The notes: generated from the letters alone by a model not told the origin. Shown: positions 1-8,289, numbered from the stretch's first letter. The stretch is DNA of 40,616 nt from Halorubrum tebenquichense DSM 14210 (GCF_000337415.1 NZ_AOJD01000067.1:1-40616), one strand, 5' to 3'. A program made the numbers and translations.

Positions 1-162
1 CGCCGGCTGCCAGAGAATCTTCGATTCTCGCGGCTGGGGCTTCGGAGGTATTCGTGTCGATCGGCAATTTATAAACGAGGACGTACAGCCTCGCGGCTGG
101 GGCTTCGGTGGGCGTGTCGCCGGAAACGACTGTTTCGTATCGAGCGGTCGGGGCTTCGGCGG
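1..162 (+). repeat. 3' part of a structured interspersed repeat, with extra modules
   Basis: The 15-base module CTGGGGCTTCGGNGG occurs at 34-48 and 97-111, with a variant starting TCGGGG at 148-162. Positions 89-162 match 29513-29586 over 74 bases with 6 substitutions and no gaps, so this is the tail of the element seen in full near 29.3 kb and 36.8 kb. A short hairpin lies at 13-29 (GAGAATC, loop TTC, GATTCTC). The 5' part of the element, if present, is outside the window. A TATA-like stretch lies between modules at 69-75. One plus-strand frame is open from position 2 to a TAG at 224-226 and reads the modules as RGWGFGG or GRGFGG. It has no start inside the window and overlaps the end of the aIF1A gene by 9 bases. 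I treat it as repeat DNA rather than a gene. Confidence 0.7.
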
Positions 163-217
163 TGTCGGCTGCGGAGGCGCTCGCGGCGAAAAACTCGACC
201 GCTACTCTGTGGCCGAC

Positions 218-508
218 TTATTGTAGGTGGCCTTCCTCGCGGAGCTGTTCGGCCTCGCTCTTCTCGTAGCGCCACGAGATGTCGGCCTTCTCGTCCTGCC
301 AGTCCCACGGCTCGACGAGGACGATGTCGTCTTCGCGGATCCACACGCGCTTTTGCATCCGGCCGGGGATGCGCGCGGTCCGCTCGGTCCCGTCCGCACA
401 GCGCACTTTGACGCGGTTCGCGCCGAGCATCTCGACGACCTCCGCGAACACCTCGTCGTCGTCGGGCATCCGGAGGTCGTTCCGACCGCTGCCGTCTCCG
501 TTGCTCAT
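218..508 (-). CDS. eif1a: translation initiation factor aIF1A
   Basis: This is the archaeal homologue of eIF1A/IF1, an OB-fold protein that binds the A site of the small ribosomal subunit during start-codon selection. The 96-residue length is normal. After a short acidic N-terminus comes the diagnostic core [18 protein letters not shown], then the basic stretch [16 protein letters not shown] and the [13 protein letters not shown] segment typical of the family. The ATG at 508 fits a leaderless transcript, with an A/T-rich box at 536-545. The gene stands alone, with a divergent small membrane-protein gene upstream and a structured repeat downstream. Confidence 0.95.
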   Translation of the reverse strand: MSNGDGSGRNDLRMPDDDEVFAEVVEMLGANRVKVRCADGTERTARIPGRMQKRVWIREDDIVLVEPWDWQDEKADISWRYEKSEAEQLREEGHLQ

Positions 509-535
509 GCGTACGCGGCCATACGCACTCGCCGA

Positions 536-545
536 AATAAAAGGG
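536..545 (-). promoter_or_regulatory. TATA-like box for aIF1A
   Basis: On the minus strand this reads CCTTTTATTT. It lies 28-37 bases upstream of the ATG at 508, the spacing expected for a haloarchaeal promoter with little or no leader. The diverging gene at 605 has its own TTTTAC-type box at about 573-578, so the two promoters sit back to back within 100 bases. Confidence 0.6.
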
Positions 546-604
546 CCGCTCTCCGTCGGGACCGAAACGGCCCTTTTACTTCACCGGACCGCGGACCCGA
601 GCAC

Positions 605-784
605 ATGCGCGACACGCTCGGACTCGAAGGCATCGTCGGCGTCCTCGTCGTCTTCGCCGGAATCGGCATCCTGACCCTCCACGACCCGGTCGTCGCCGGC
701 GCGCTGATGGTGGTTCTGGCCGGCCTCGCGCTGATCGCCAAGGGGCTGGCCGACACGGTCATGCGGTCGTTCGGACTGAAGTGA
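605..784 (+). CDS. small two-helix membrane protein
   Basis: A 59-residue protein made almost entirely of two hydrophobic segments (about residues 9-26 and 32-48), with a charged N-terminus (MRDTLGLEG) and a basic C-terminus ending SFGLK. It resembles small conserved haloarchaeal membrane proteins of unknown function (I recall DUF7470, unchecked). The frame is open further upstream, but the ATG at 605 is preferred because a TTTTAC promoter box lies about 30 bases before it and the upstream translation looks like the reverse of aIF1A. No catalytic motif is visible. Confidence 0.7.
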   Translation: MRDTLGLEGIVGVLVVFAGIGILTLHDPVVAGALMVVLAGLALIAKGLADTVMRSFGLK

Positions 785-847
785 GTCGGGCGCGGCGTTC
801 ACCGTTCTCTCGAAAGAGTCATACTGATCGACCGTCCCTCGTCGGGT

Positions 848-1093
848 ATGGTCGAAGTACCCGCCGTCGCGGTCGAACTCGCCGAACTCCTCGTCGTCAC
901 GCTGGGTGCCGGCGTCGCGTCCGTGCTCGGCGTCGTGCTCGAACAGTTCGGACTCTCCGCCGTCTCGGGCGGCGACCTCGTGCTCGGCGCGTGGGCCGTC
1001 GGGATGGGCCTGATCGCGCTGTACGTCGGCCTCGTCGGGCTCGGCTACGAGCAGGCGATTCCGCGGCTGCGGCGGCTCGCGAGCGGCGAATAG
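848..1093 (+). CDS. small hypothetical membrane protein
   Basis: An 81-residue hydrophobic protein with two probable helices (about residues 8-30 and 42-66) rich in Gly, Ala, Leu and Val, ending in a basic tail (PRLRRLASGE). A weak promoter-like CATACTGA lies about 28 bases upstream. It follows the 605-784 membrane protein by 63 bases and converges on the photolyase gene, whose stop is about 40 bases away. I do not recognise a named family. Confidence 0.6.
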   Translation: MVEVPAVAVELAELLVVTLGAGVASVLGVVLEQFGLSAVSGGDLVLGAWAVGMGLIALYVGLVGLGYEQAIPRLRRLASGE

Positions 1094-1132
1094 GCGGTCC
1101 GACCGTTCCGATAGAACGTCTCTCTCTCCCAG

Positions 1133-2845
1133 CTATAACTCGCCCTCCGCCGCGAGTTCGCGCACTCGGGCCGCGCGCTCGCGGATCTCCGCCCACTCAG
1201 CGTCGTCTTTCCCGTCGACGTGCGAGTACATCAGCCCCATCCGCCCGGTGCCGCGGAGCGTCTCCTCGTTCTCCTTCAGGAAGTCCCAGTAGAGCGCGTT
1301 GAACGGACACGCGCCCTCGCCCGTCGTCCGCGAGACGGCGTACGGGCAGTCGGCGCAGTGGTCGCTCATCCGGTTGACGTAGCTCCCCGAGGAGGCGTAC
1401 GGCTTCGACGAGAGCACGTCCGTGCCGAACGACCCCATCGCGACGACGTTCGGCGTCGTCACCCAGTGGTAGGCGTCGACGAAGCCGAGGTGGAACCACT
1501 CGTTCAGGTCGGCGGGGTCCGCGCCGTAGATCAGCGCGAAGTTCGACAGCACCATCAGCCGCTCGATGTGGTGCGCGTAGCCGTACTCGCGGACGTGACC
1601 GACCGCCTCGGAGAGACACGCCATGTCGGTCTCGCCGTCCCAGTAGGCCGGCGGGAGCGCTCGCTCCTGTTCCAGCCGGTTCGCGTCGGCCAGTTCCGGC
1701 ATCGCCTCCCGGTAGACGTGGCGCACGAACTCCCGCCAGCCGATCACCTGCCTGATGAACCCCTCCGCGGCGTTGAGCGGGACCGGGGCGGGGTCGTCGG
1801 CCGACGCGTCGGCTCCCCCGTCCTCCGAGCCGCGACCGTCCGTCGCGCCGTCGCCGAACTCGTCGAGCGAGGTCGCTCCGGCGTCCGCGCCGCCGCGCTC
1901 CGTCGGGTCGTACCCGCCCGGCTCGACGCCGCGCTCCTCGTAGGCGCGCTCGACCGCCCGCACCGGCTCGTGCGGATCGAGCAGCCCGAGGTTGATCGCC
2001 GGCGAGCACAGCGAGTGCGAGCAGAACGGCTCCCCGCCGACCATCGCGTCCTGATACCGGCCGAACGCGGGCAGCCCCTCGCGGACGAACCGGTCGAGCG
2101 CCTTCAGCGCGTCCTCGCGGGTGACCGGCCACGCGAACCCGTCGAGCGAGTCGTTCCCCCACGTGTCGAACCGCTCGCGGACCCACGCGTGCGTCTCGCG
2201 GGTCAGGTCGTCCGGCTCGAACGTCGGCCGCGCGGGCGGCTCCCAGCCGTCGGGCGGCGTCTCCTGGTTCGCGTCGTCGTAGTTCCACTCCCCGCCGACG
2301 GGGTCGCCGTCGTCCATCAGCACGCCCGTCTCCCGGCGGACGTGCCGGTACCAGTTCTCCTGTCGGTAGCTCCGGTCGGCGGCCCCGTCCGGACCGATCT
2401 CGGCCTCCTCGCCGCCGGCCCACGACCGCCAGTCGGCCGGGGTCGTCCAGAACAGCTCGTTGTCGACGAGTTCGAGGGTCCCGCCGCGCTCGGCGACCAG
2501 TTCGCGGAGCCGGTCGCCGGCCCCGTGGCTCGCGGGGCGCATGAGCCGCAGGTCGGACGCGTCGCCGTCGCCCCCCGTCTCCGCCGAACGCTCCGCGAAG
2601 AACTCGTCGAGGCCCTCGCCGAACGACGCGGCCCGCACGTAGGTCACGTCGTGGCCCCGCTCGCGCAACTCGTCGCGGAAGTGCCGCATCGCGGAGAACA
2701 CTAAGGTTAGCTTGTGCGCGTGGTACGGCTTCCGGTCGGCGAAGCCGTGCGCCTCGATCAGTAGCACGTCGTCGGCGTCGTCGAGGACGTCGAGGTCGGG
2801 GTTGAGCTGGTCGCCGAGCAGCCAGCAGGTCGTCCGGTCGCTCAC
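1133..2845 (-). CDS. iron-sulfur photolyase/cryptochrome (FeS-BCP, PhrB-like)
   Basis: A 570-residue member of the cryptochrome/photolyase group related to Agrobacterium PhrB, flavoproteins that repair (6-4) photoproducts and carry a [4Fe-4S] cluster. The N-terminus (TTCWLLGDQLNPDLDVL) is the usual start of the antenna domain. Four cysteines at about 410, 497, 500 and 513 have spacings of 87, 3 and 13, almost identical to the PhrB cluster ligands at 350, 438, 441 and 454. FAD-domain signatures include FSHSLCSPAINLG-type sequence, GWREFVRHVY, and AYHWVTTPNVVAMGSFG. An acidic, Gly/Asp/Ala-rich low-complexity insert lies at about residues 308-355 and is absent from bacterial relatives I remember. 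UV repair suits a sunlight-exposed halophile. The weak box CTATGA lies about 25 bases upstream of the ATG. Confidence 0.92.
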   Translation of the reverse strand: MSDRTTCWLLGDQLNPDLDVLDDADDVLLIEAHGFADRKPYHAHKLTLVFSAMRHFRDELRERGHDVTYVRAASFGEGLDEFFAERSAETGGDGDASDLRLMRPASHGAGDRLRELVAERGGTLELVDNELFWTTPADWRSWAGGEEAEIGPDGAADRSYRQENWYRHVRRETGVLMDDGDPVGGEWNYDDANQETPPDGWEPPARPTFEPDDLTRETHAWVRERFDTWGNDSLDGFAWPVTREDALKALDRFVREGLPAFGRYQDAMVGGEPFCSHSLCSPAINLGLLDPHEPVRAVERAYEERGVEPGGYDPTERGGADAGATSLDEFGDGATDGRGSEDGGADASADDPAPVPLNAAEGFIRQVIGWREFVRHVYREAMPELADANRLEQERALPPAYWDGETDMACLSEAVGHVREYGYAHHIERLMVLSNFALIYGADPADLNEWFHLGFVDAYHWVTTPNVVAMGSFGTDVLSSKPYASSGSYVNRMSDHCADCPYAVSRTTGEGACPFNALYWDFLKENEETLRGTGRMGLMYSHVDGKDDAEWAEIRERAARVRELAAEGEL

Positions 2846-2974
2846 GCCCGATGTACGGGTGCCGGCGTCATAGCTCCGGCGGCGCGTCCGCGCACGGGAC
2901 CGCTCGCGACGCCCCGTGACCCTCCGGATCGCCGCCGCGCGTAGCTTTTTGTCCCGCCTCGAACTGATCCGCGT

Positions 2975-3952
2975 ATGGAGTACACGACGCTCGGGAACAC
3001 CGGCACCACCGTCTCGAAGATCTGTCTGGGCTGTATGAGCTTCGGGGACCCCGACTGGCGCGAGTGGGTCCTCGACGAGGAGGCGGGGAAGGAGCTGATC
3101 GAGCGCGCGATCGACCTCGGGGTGAACTTCTTCGACACCGCCAACATGTACTCGAACGGCGAGAGCGAGCGCGTCCTCGGCGAGGCGCTCGACGGGTACG
3201 ACCGCGACGAGTACGTCCTCGCCACGAAGGGGTACTTCCAGATGGACGAGTCGAACCCGAACTCGGGCGGACTCTCGCGGAAGGCGATCGAACAGGAGCT
3301 ACAGCACAGTCTCGACCGCCTCGGCGTCGACGCGATCGACCTCTATCAGATCCACCGCTGGGATTACGAGACCCCGATCGAGGAGACGCTCGCCGCGCTC
3401 GACGACGCCGTGCGGCGCGGCGACGTGCGGTACGTCGGCGCGTCCTCGATGTGGGCCCACCAGTTCGCGGACGCCCTCCGCACCAGCGAGCGCGAAGGGT
3501 ACGAGCGGTTCGCCACGATGCAGAACCACTACAACCTCGCGTACCGCGAGGAGGAGCGGGAGATGCTCCCGTTATGCGAGAAGGAAGGGATCGGCGTGAT
3601 GCCGTGGAGTCCGCTCGCCCGCGGCTACCTGACGCGCCCCCACGAGGACGTGGACGCGACGCTCCGCGGCGAGACCGAAGAGCACCTCTACGCGCACCCC
3701 TACCGCGAGGGCGGCGGGCTCGCGGTCAACGAGCGCGTCGAGGAACTCGCCGCGGAGAAGGGCGTGAAGATGGCCCAGGTCGCGCTGGCGTGGCTGTTCC
3801 ACAAGGAGTGGGTCGACACGCCCATCGTCGGCACGACGAGCGTCGAGCACCTCGAGGACGCGGTCGAGGCGCTGGACATCGACCTGTCCGACTCGGACAT
3901 GGAGTGGCTCGAAGCGCCATACGAGCCCGTCCGCGTCTCCGGCCACGAGTGA
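2975..3952 (+). CDS. aldo/keto reductase
   Basis: A 325-residue NAD(P)H-dependent oxidoreductase of the AKR superfamily with an (alpha/beta)8 barrel. The catalytic tetrad is recognisable: Asp in FFDTANMYSNGESE, the Tyr of the same segment, Lys in VLATKGYF, and His in LYQIHRWD. The nucleotide-binding C-terminal part includes GVMPWSPLARGYLTRP and TPIVGTTSVEHLEDA. The N-terminus MEYTTLGNTGTTVSKICLG is a standard full-length start, and a GCTTTTT box lies about 28 bases upstream. The substrate cannot be told from sequence. The flanking genes do not suggest a pathway. Confidence 0.93.
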   Translation: MEYTTLGNTGTTVSKICLGCMSFGDPDWREWVLDEEAGKELIERAIDLGVNFFDTANMYSNGESERVLGEALDGYDRDEYVLATKGYFQMDESNPNSGGLSRKAIEQELQHSLDRLGVDAIDLYQIHRWDYETPIEETLAALDDAVRRGDVRYVGASSMWAHQFADALRTSEREGYERFATMQNHYNLAYREEEREMLPLCEKEGIGVMPWSPLARGYLTRPHEDVDATLRGETEEHLYAHPYREGGGLAVNERVEELAAEKGVKMAQVALAWLFHKEWVDTPIVGTTSVEHLEDAVEALDIDLSDSDMEWLEAPYEPVRVSGHE

Positions 3953-3987
3953 GCCGCCGGAGCCCCGACTCGGGCGCGTCGCGCCGC

Positions 3988-3997
3988 TTATAAACGC
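3988..3997 (+). promoter_or_regulatory. TATA box upstream of the Gly/Met-rich protein gene
   Basis: CTTATAAACG is a strong haloarchaeal TATA-type element 36 bases after the aldo/keto reductase stop. It is about 55-64 bases before the ATG at 4052, which would give a leader of about 30 bases. A second weaker element, CCCTTTTCGG at about 4020-4029, is at leaderless spacing, so either or both may be used. Confidence 0.5.
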
Positions 3998-4051
3998 ACC
4001 GTCGCGGACGCCACGACAACCCTTTTCGGCAGCGCCGCCGAACCGTGGCGC

Positions 4052-4486
4052 ATGGCAGACGACGACGCCACAGACGGCGGAGCCGACGAACAGGGCGACG
4101 CCCCCGAGGGCGACGACGGCGAGGAGAAGTCCTTCCGCGAGCGCGTCGAGGAGATCCGCGAGCGACGCGAGGAGGAGCGCGAGGAGGGCGACCGCCCCGA
4201 CCCAGAGGAGATGATGGGCGGCGGCGGCCCGCCGGGGATGGGCGGTGGCGGCGGCGGCAACCCCTTCGCGCAGATGATGTCCGGCATGATGGGCGGCGGC
4301 GGCCCCGGCGGCGCGGGCGGCCCGCCCGGCATGGGCGGCGGCCCCGGCGCGCAGGGCGAGCGCGGCGGCCGCGGCGACGACGGCGGCAACGAGGAACTGG
4401 TCCGCGAGGTGCGCCAGCTCCGCGACGAGGTCCGCGACGCGACCCGCCAGCTCCAGCGCATCGCGCAGGCGCTCGAAGACGACTGA
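4052..4486 (+). CDS. acidic protein with a Gly/Met-rich central region
   Basis: A 144-residue protein of unknown function in three parts. Residues 1-52 are acidic, with a charged helical stretch of Glu and Arg. Residues 53-105 are dominated by Gly, Met and Pro (MMGGGGPPGMGGG, QMMSGMMGGGG). The last 35 residues form a predicted coiled coil (VREVRQLRDEVRDATRQLQ). The middle resembles Gly/Met-rich tails of chaperonins, but nothing else chaperonin-like is present. Coding is supported by the ATG, upstream promoter elements, and a regular heptad pattern at the C-terminus. A plausible role is a scaffold or oligomeric adaptor, which is inference only. Confidence 0.75.
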   Translation: MADDDATDGGADEQGDAPEGDDGEEKSFRERVEEIRERREEEREEGDRPDPEEMMGGGGPPGMGGGGGGNPFAQMMSGMMGGGGPGGAGGPPGMGGGPGAQGERGGRGDDGGNEELVREVRQLRDEVRDATRQLQRIAQALEDD

Positions 4487-4674
4487 CTGACCCGTCGGCG
4501 ATTCTCTCTCCGCTTTTCGACCCCCAGAACCCGCGTGTCCGCCGATCGACGGGAGATTACCACCCCGTTCCCGTCGAACCGCGACGTTCGCCCCCGACAG
4601 CCGTCGCTTCCGAACCGATCTGAAAAGAACAGCCGCGTCGCCGACCGCTCGTTACCGGCGTCGATCCGGCCCGT

Positions 4675-7600
4675 CTAACACTCCGACCAGCCGCACGACT
4701 CGCACGTCTTACAGCCCTCGGAGTAGTAGAGGTTCATGCCGCCGCAGTCCGGACACTCGGGCGACTCGCCCGCCGCGATGAGCTCCTGCATCGCGTCGTC
4801 CGCGCCCGCCGCGTCGTCCTCTGCCGCCGGTCCGGGTCCGCTCGGGGCGTCGGTCGCCGTGGCCGCGTCGACCGCACCGCCGTCGGTCTGGCTCGGGCGG
4901 CCCGCGGACTCGCTCGCCGCGCTCTCTTCGACGTCGTCGAGGCTCTGCTGTTGGGGGATCCCCTTGTCGACGTCGTCGTCGAGGTAGCGGCGCAGGGCCG
5001 TCCCGATCGCGTCCGGGATCGACTGGATCTGCTCGCCCTTGTCCCACGCGACCTTCGGGCTCCGGGTGCCCTGTAGCTCGTCGACGATCTCCTCGGGGTC
5101 GACGCCCGAGCGGAGCGCCGTCGAGATGACCTTCGCGAGCGCCTCCGTGAAGGAGTTGGTGTAGCCGCCGGAATGGCCGATGTTCGCGAACAGCTCGAAG
5201 GGCAGCCCCTCGTCGTCCTCGTTGATGGTGACGTACAGCTTGCCGTAGCCGGTCTCGACCCGCTGCGTGACGCCGTTCAGGGAGTCGGGACGCGGACTGC
5301 GCTCGCTGTAGTCGATCCGGGGCTGTTCGGTGGCTTCGAGCAGACCGTCGACCTCGGCGTCGATCGCGGTCTGGACGTCCTCGTTGTCGAGGAACGCCTC
5401 GACGCCGCCGAAGACCTCGTTGATCTGCTCGACGATGGTCTCCGCGGCCTCGCTCTCGTCGGCGAACTCCGTGTTCTGCGCGCGCGTCGTGAGCACCTGC
5501 TTCGAGCGGGTGCCGTCGCGGTAGTAGGTGACGCCCTTCCCGCCGTTCTCGTAGATGTACTCGAAGACCTCCTTCGCGTCGCCGAGCGTGGAGTCGTTCG
5601 GCGCGTTGACGGTCTTCGAGATGGCCGAGTCGACGCCCTTCTGACAGGCGACCTGAACGCCGGCGTGGTCCTTCGCCGTGAGGTCGCCGGTGACGACGAA
5701 CAGCTCGCCGATCGCGTCCGGCACCGTCTCTAAGCCGTCCACGCCGTCGAACTCGTTTTCGGCCATCTGGGCCTGCGCCTCCTGCTTGACGGCCTCGACG
5801 TCGATGTCGTTGGCCTCCAGCGTGCGGAGGAAGTAGTCGTCGAACTCGACGAGCATCTCGTCGCCCTGGACGTCGTCGGAGACGTTCTTGTAGTAGGCGA
5901 CGTTGTAGATGGGCTCACAGCCGCCCGTCGTGTTGCCGATCATCGACGTCGTGCCCGTGGGCGCGATCGTCGTCGTGTTGTGGTTGCGGATCGGGAACCC
6001 GTCCGCCCACTCGTCGGCGTCGAGCCCGGTGTAGTGTTCGAACCAGTCGCGGTACTCGGTCGGGTTCGCGTACTTCGAATCGCCCCAGTCGTTGAACGTC
6101 CCGCGCTCCTCGGCGAGCTCGTGGGAGGCCAGCTTCGACTCGTGGTTGATGTGAGTCATCAGCTGGCGGGCGATCTCGTTGCCCTCCTCGGAGCCGTAGC
6201 GGACGCCGAGCTGGATGTACAGCTGCGCGAGCCCCATGATCCCCAGCCCGATCTTCCGCATGTCGCGGACCTTCTGCTCGATCTGGTCGACCGGGAAGTC
6301 GGACATCGTGACGACGTTCTCGAGGAAGCGGGTGCCGTACGCGATCCGGTCGTCGAACTCCTCGAAGTCGATCGCCTCGTCGAGGAAGGCGTCGATCGCG
6401 TCGGCGCGCGTCTCGTACTCGTCGCCGTGCTCCTCGGACCAGACGCGCCAGTCGGGCGCGTCGAAGTCGGCGAGCGTCGAGAGGTTGATGTGCCCGAGGT
6501 TACACGCCTCGTACTCCTCTAGGGGCTGCTCGCCGCAGGGGTTCGTCGCGAGGATCCGGTGGTCCGGGTTCTCCTCGACGTCGAAGGAGTGCTCCTTGTT
6601 GATCCGTTCGAGGTAGACGACGCCCGGCTCGCCGTTCTCGTGGGCCCCCTCGATCATGTCGTCCCAGATCTCGGCGGCCGGGATCGAGAGCTCCTCGCCG
6701 ACCTCGACGTGCTCGCCGAGCCCGAACATGTCGTACAGCTCCTTCGTCTCCGGCGTCGCGACGTGGGCCTCACCGGTGCGGGGGTTGGTGAAGGTGAACT
6801 CCTCGTCGTTCCGCAGCGCGTCCATGAAGTCGTCGGTGACGCCGACGCTGATGTTGAAGTTCGAGAGGTGTCCCTCGACGGCGTTGCGGAGGTGCTCGGG
6901 GACCTTCCCGTCCTCGTCGATGAGGTCGCGGGCCTCCTCTAGGGCGTCCGCGAAGGAGTTGTGCGTGAAGTCGTCGGGGTCGTTGAGCCGCAGCGAGTGG
7001 GCCAGCGAGACGTCCTTGTTCTTCGCGTGGATGAACTGGATGACGTCCGGGTGCGAGATGCGCATGACGCCCATCTGCGCGCCGCGGCGCGCGCCGCCCT
7101 GCGCGATCGTCTCGCACATCTGGTCGAACGTCCGCATGAACGTGATCGGTCCGGAGGCGATGCCGCCGGTCGAGCCGACGGAGTCGCCGTAGGGACGGAG
7201 CTGCCAGAAGGCGTACCCCATGCCGCCGCCGGACTGGAACACCTCGGCCGCCTCCTTGGCGGTCTGGTGGATGTCGGTGATGTCGTCGCCGGGGGAGTCG
7301 ACGAAGCAGGCGGAGAGCTGCTGGAGCTCGTCGCCCGCGTTCATCAGCGTCGGGGAGTTCGGCATGAACGACAGCGACTCCATCCCGTCGCGGAACGTGT
7401 CGGCGGTCTCCTCGACGTGCCCGCGCACGCCGTCGGGCAGCTCGGGCACGACGGTCTCGTACGCGAACTTGTTGACGTTGTGCTCCGTCAGCGTCGTCTC
7501 GATGTCGTCGTCGGCCGTGACGCCCGCGCCGAAGACCTCCTCGGCGAGCTCGTCGCGCCGCGGATGGTCGGGCTTCAGCTGGTCGGGCGTGACGGTGACG

Positions 7601-7836
7601 TCGACGCCCTGTCGCTCGGCCTCGAAGACCGCCTCCGCGAGCGCGACGTTGCGCGCGACGCGGTCGAACAGCTCCTCTTGATCTTCGTCCGGTTCCCCGT
7701 CCGCGTTCTTCCGGAGGTAGCGCGCGGGCAGAATGTTGTGGTAGGCGTTGCCCGTGAGGCGCTCCTCCATCGTGTCGCCCGTGGTGCGTTTGATCGGCAG
7801 TTCGAGGTCGTCCGCGGTGACACCGTCGCTGCTCAT
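4675..7836 (-). CDS. nrdJ: adenosylcobalamin-dependent (class II) ribonucleoside-diphosphate reductase
   Basis: A 1053-residue class II ribonucleotide reductase that makes deoxyribonucleotides with a B12-derived radical, so it works with or without oxygen. Seen directly: redox cysteines C177 (LQQLSACFVDS) and C445 (EYEACNLGHINLS); the active-site triad N432, C434 and E436 (TNPCGEQ); and the phosphate-binding TGTTSMIGNTTGGCEP region. The C-terminal tail has a zinc-ribbon-like CPDCGG and CKTCESCGWSEC, whose last cysteines probably shuttle electrons. An N-terminal ATP-cone-like region precedes the catalytic core. No intein is present, although this gene carries inteins in many haloarchaea. I chose the ATG at 7836 because upstream codons look non-coding and a tiny ORF overlaps it as ATGA. 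An acidic linker at about 975-1015 separates the core from the zinc tail. Confidence 0.95.
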   Translation of the reverse strand: MSSDGVTADDLELPIKRTTGDTMEERLTGNAYHNILPARYLRKNADGEPDEDQEELFDRVARNVALAEAVFEAERQGVDVTVTPDQLKPDHPRRDELAEEVFGAGVTADDDIETTLTEHNVNKFAYETVVPELPDGVRGHVEETADTFRDGMESLSFMPNSPTLMNAGDELQQLSACFVDSPGDDITDIHQTAKEAAEVFQSGGGMGYAFWQLRPYGDSVGSTGGIASGPITFMRTFDQMCETIAQGGARRGAQMGVMRISHPDVIQFIHAKNKDVSLAHSLRLNDPDDFTHNSFADALEEARDLIDEDGKVPEHLRNAVEGHLSNFNISVGVTDDFMDALRNDEEFTFTNPRTGEAHVATPETKELYDMFGLGEHVEVGEELSIPAAEIWDDMIEGAHENGEPGVVYLERINKEHSFDVEENPDHRILATNPCGEQPLEEYEACNLGHINLSTLADFDAPDWRVWSEEHGDEYETRADAIDAFLDEAIDFEEFDDRIAYGTRFLENVVTMSDFPVDQIEQKVRDMRKIGLGIMGLAQLYIQLGVRYGSEEGNEIARQLMTHINHESKLASHELAEERGTFNDWGDSKYANPTEYRDWFEHYTGLDADEWADGFPIRNHNTTTIAPTGTTSMIGNTTGGCEPIYNVAYYKNVSDDVQGDEMLVEFDDYFLRTLEANDIDVEAVKQEAQAQMAENEFDGVDGLETVPDAIGELFVVTGDLTAKDHAGVQVACQKGVDSAISKTVNAPNDSTLGDAKEVFEYIYENGGKGVTYYRDGTRSKQVLTTRAQNTEFADESEAAETIVEQINEVFGGVEAFLDNEDVQTAIDAEVDGLLEATEQPRIDYSERSPRPDSLNGVTQRVETGYGKLYVTINEDDEGLPFELFANIGHSGGYTNSFTEALAKVISTALRSGVDPEEIVDELQGTRSPKVAWDKGEQIQSIPDAIGTALRRYLDDDVDKGIPQQQSLDDVEESAASESAGRPSQTDGGAVDAATATDAPSGPGPAAEDDAAGADDAMQELIAAGESPECPDCGGMNLYYSEGCKTCESCGWSEC

Positions 7837-7877
7837 TCGACGGTCACCCCGCTGGCTTGGCGTGGGATCTGGATCAT
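7833..7877 (-). other. possible 14-codon leader ORF overlapping the nrdJ start
   Basis: An ATG at 7877 opens a 14-codon frame (MIQIPRQASGVTVE) whose TGA overlaps the nrdJ ATG in the sequence ATGA. This is the arrangement of translationally coupled genes. No Shine-Dalgarno sequence is visible before either start. It could be a leader peptide coupling translation of nrdJ, or chance. A TATA-like element for it is weak (CTACAAGG at about 7908-7915). Confidence 0.3.
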
Positions 7878-8262
7878 TCGTAGTGTTGGTGTACTGGCGA
7901 GGCGGGCCCTTGTAGGTTCGGATGTCCGGACCCGACCGGCGTCTACGTGTCCGATTCGATATGTAACGGCTGTGCCGCGCGTCTGACGCTAACTCCGGTA
8001 CGTCGGCAACGAACGGACTCCGGACACATAAGCGTAGCCAGACCGCGGTGAAACTGATCGTCGCTCGCGGAAAACGCGGGACAGAAGCGGCTTCCCACCG
8101 GAACAGAAGGGGGGTTGGCCGTCGGCGATTCTCGGAGTCAGGATGGCCAGTAGCACCGTCTTGATCCCCGAGTCGGCGTGCGTACGTCCGGATTTCCCGC
8201 AGTTCTTGTCGCGTACATATCAGATTCCGATAACTGTTGCCGCGGCCCGGTCCCACAAGCTT
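7878..8262. other. intergenic stretch between nrdJ and a small membrane-protein gene
   Basis: About 385 bases without a convincing gene. It holds the promoter region of nrdJ on the left; possible TATA-like elements are at 7957-7966 (minus strand) and 8034-8041 (ACATAAGC, plus strand). The sequence GTCCGGAC at 7924-7931 is a perfect 8-base palindrome. The open plus-strand frame from 8143 into the next gene has no coding character before about 8263. I found no cobalamin riboswitch that I could draw with confidence. Confidence 0.4.
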
Positions 8263-8289
8263 ATGCCCGGCCTCGCCATGGTCCCGGAC

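Noticed and set aside
4675-7836. Intein in the ribonucleotide reductase
   Set aside because: All catalytic blocks are contiguous and the length is normal; no splicing motifs or endonuclease domain were seen.
7837-8256. N-terminal extension of nrdJ by 140 codons
   Set aside because: The extra residues are not family-like and cross the promoter region; the ATG at 7836 gives a normal protein.
7878-8262. Cobalamin riboswitch upstream of the B12-dependent reductase
   Set aside because: I could not identify the conserved B12-box or a consistent fold; archaeal examples are rare.
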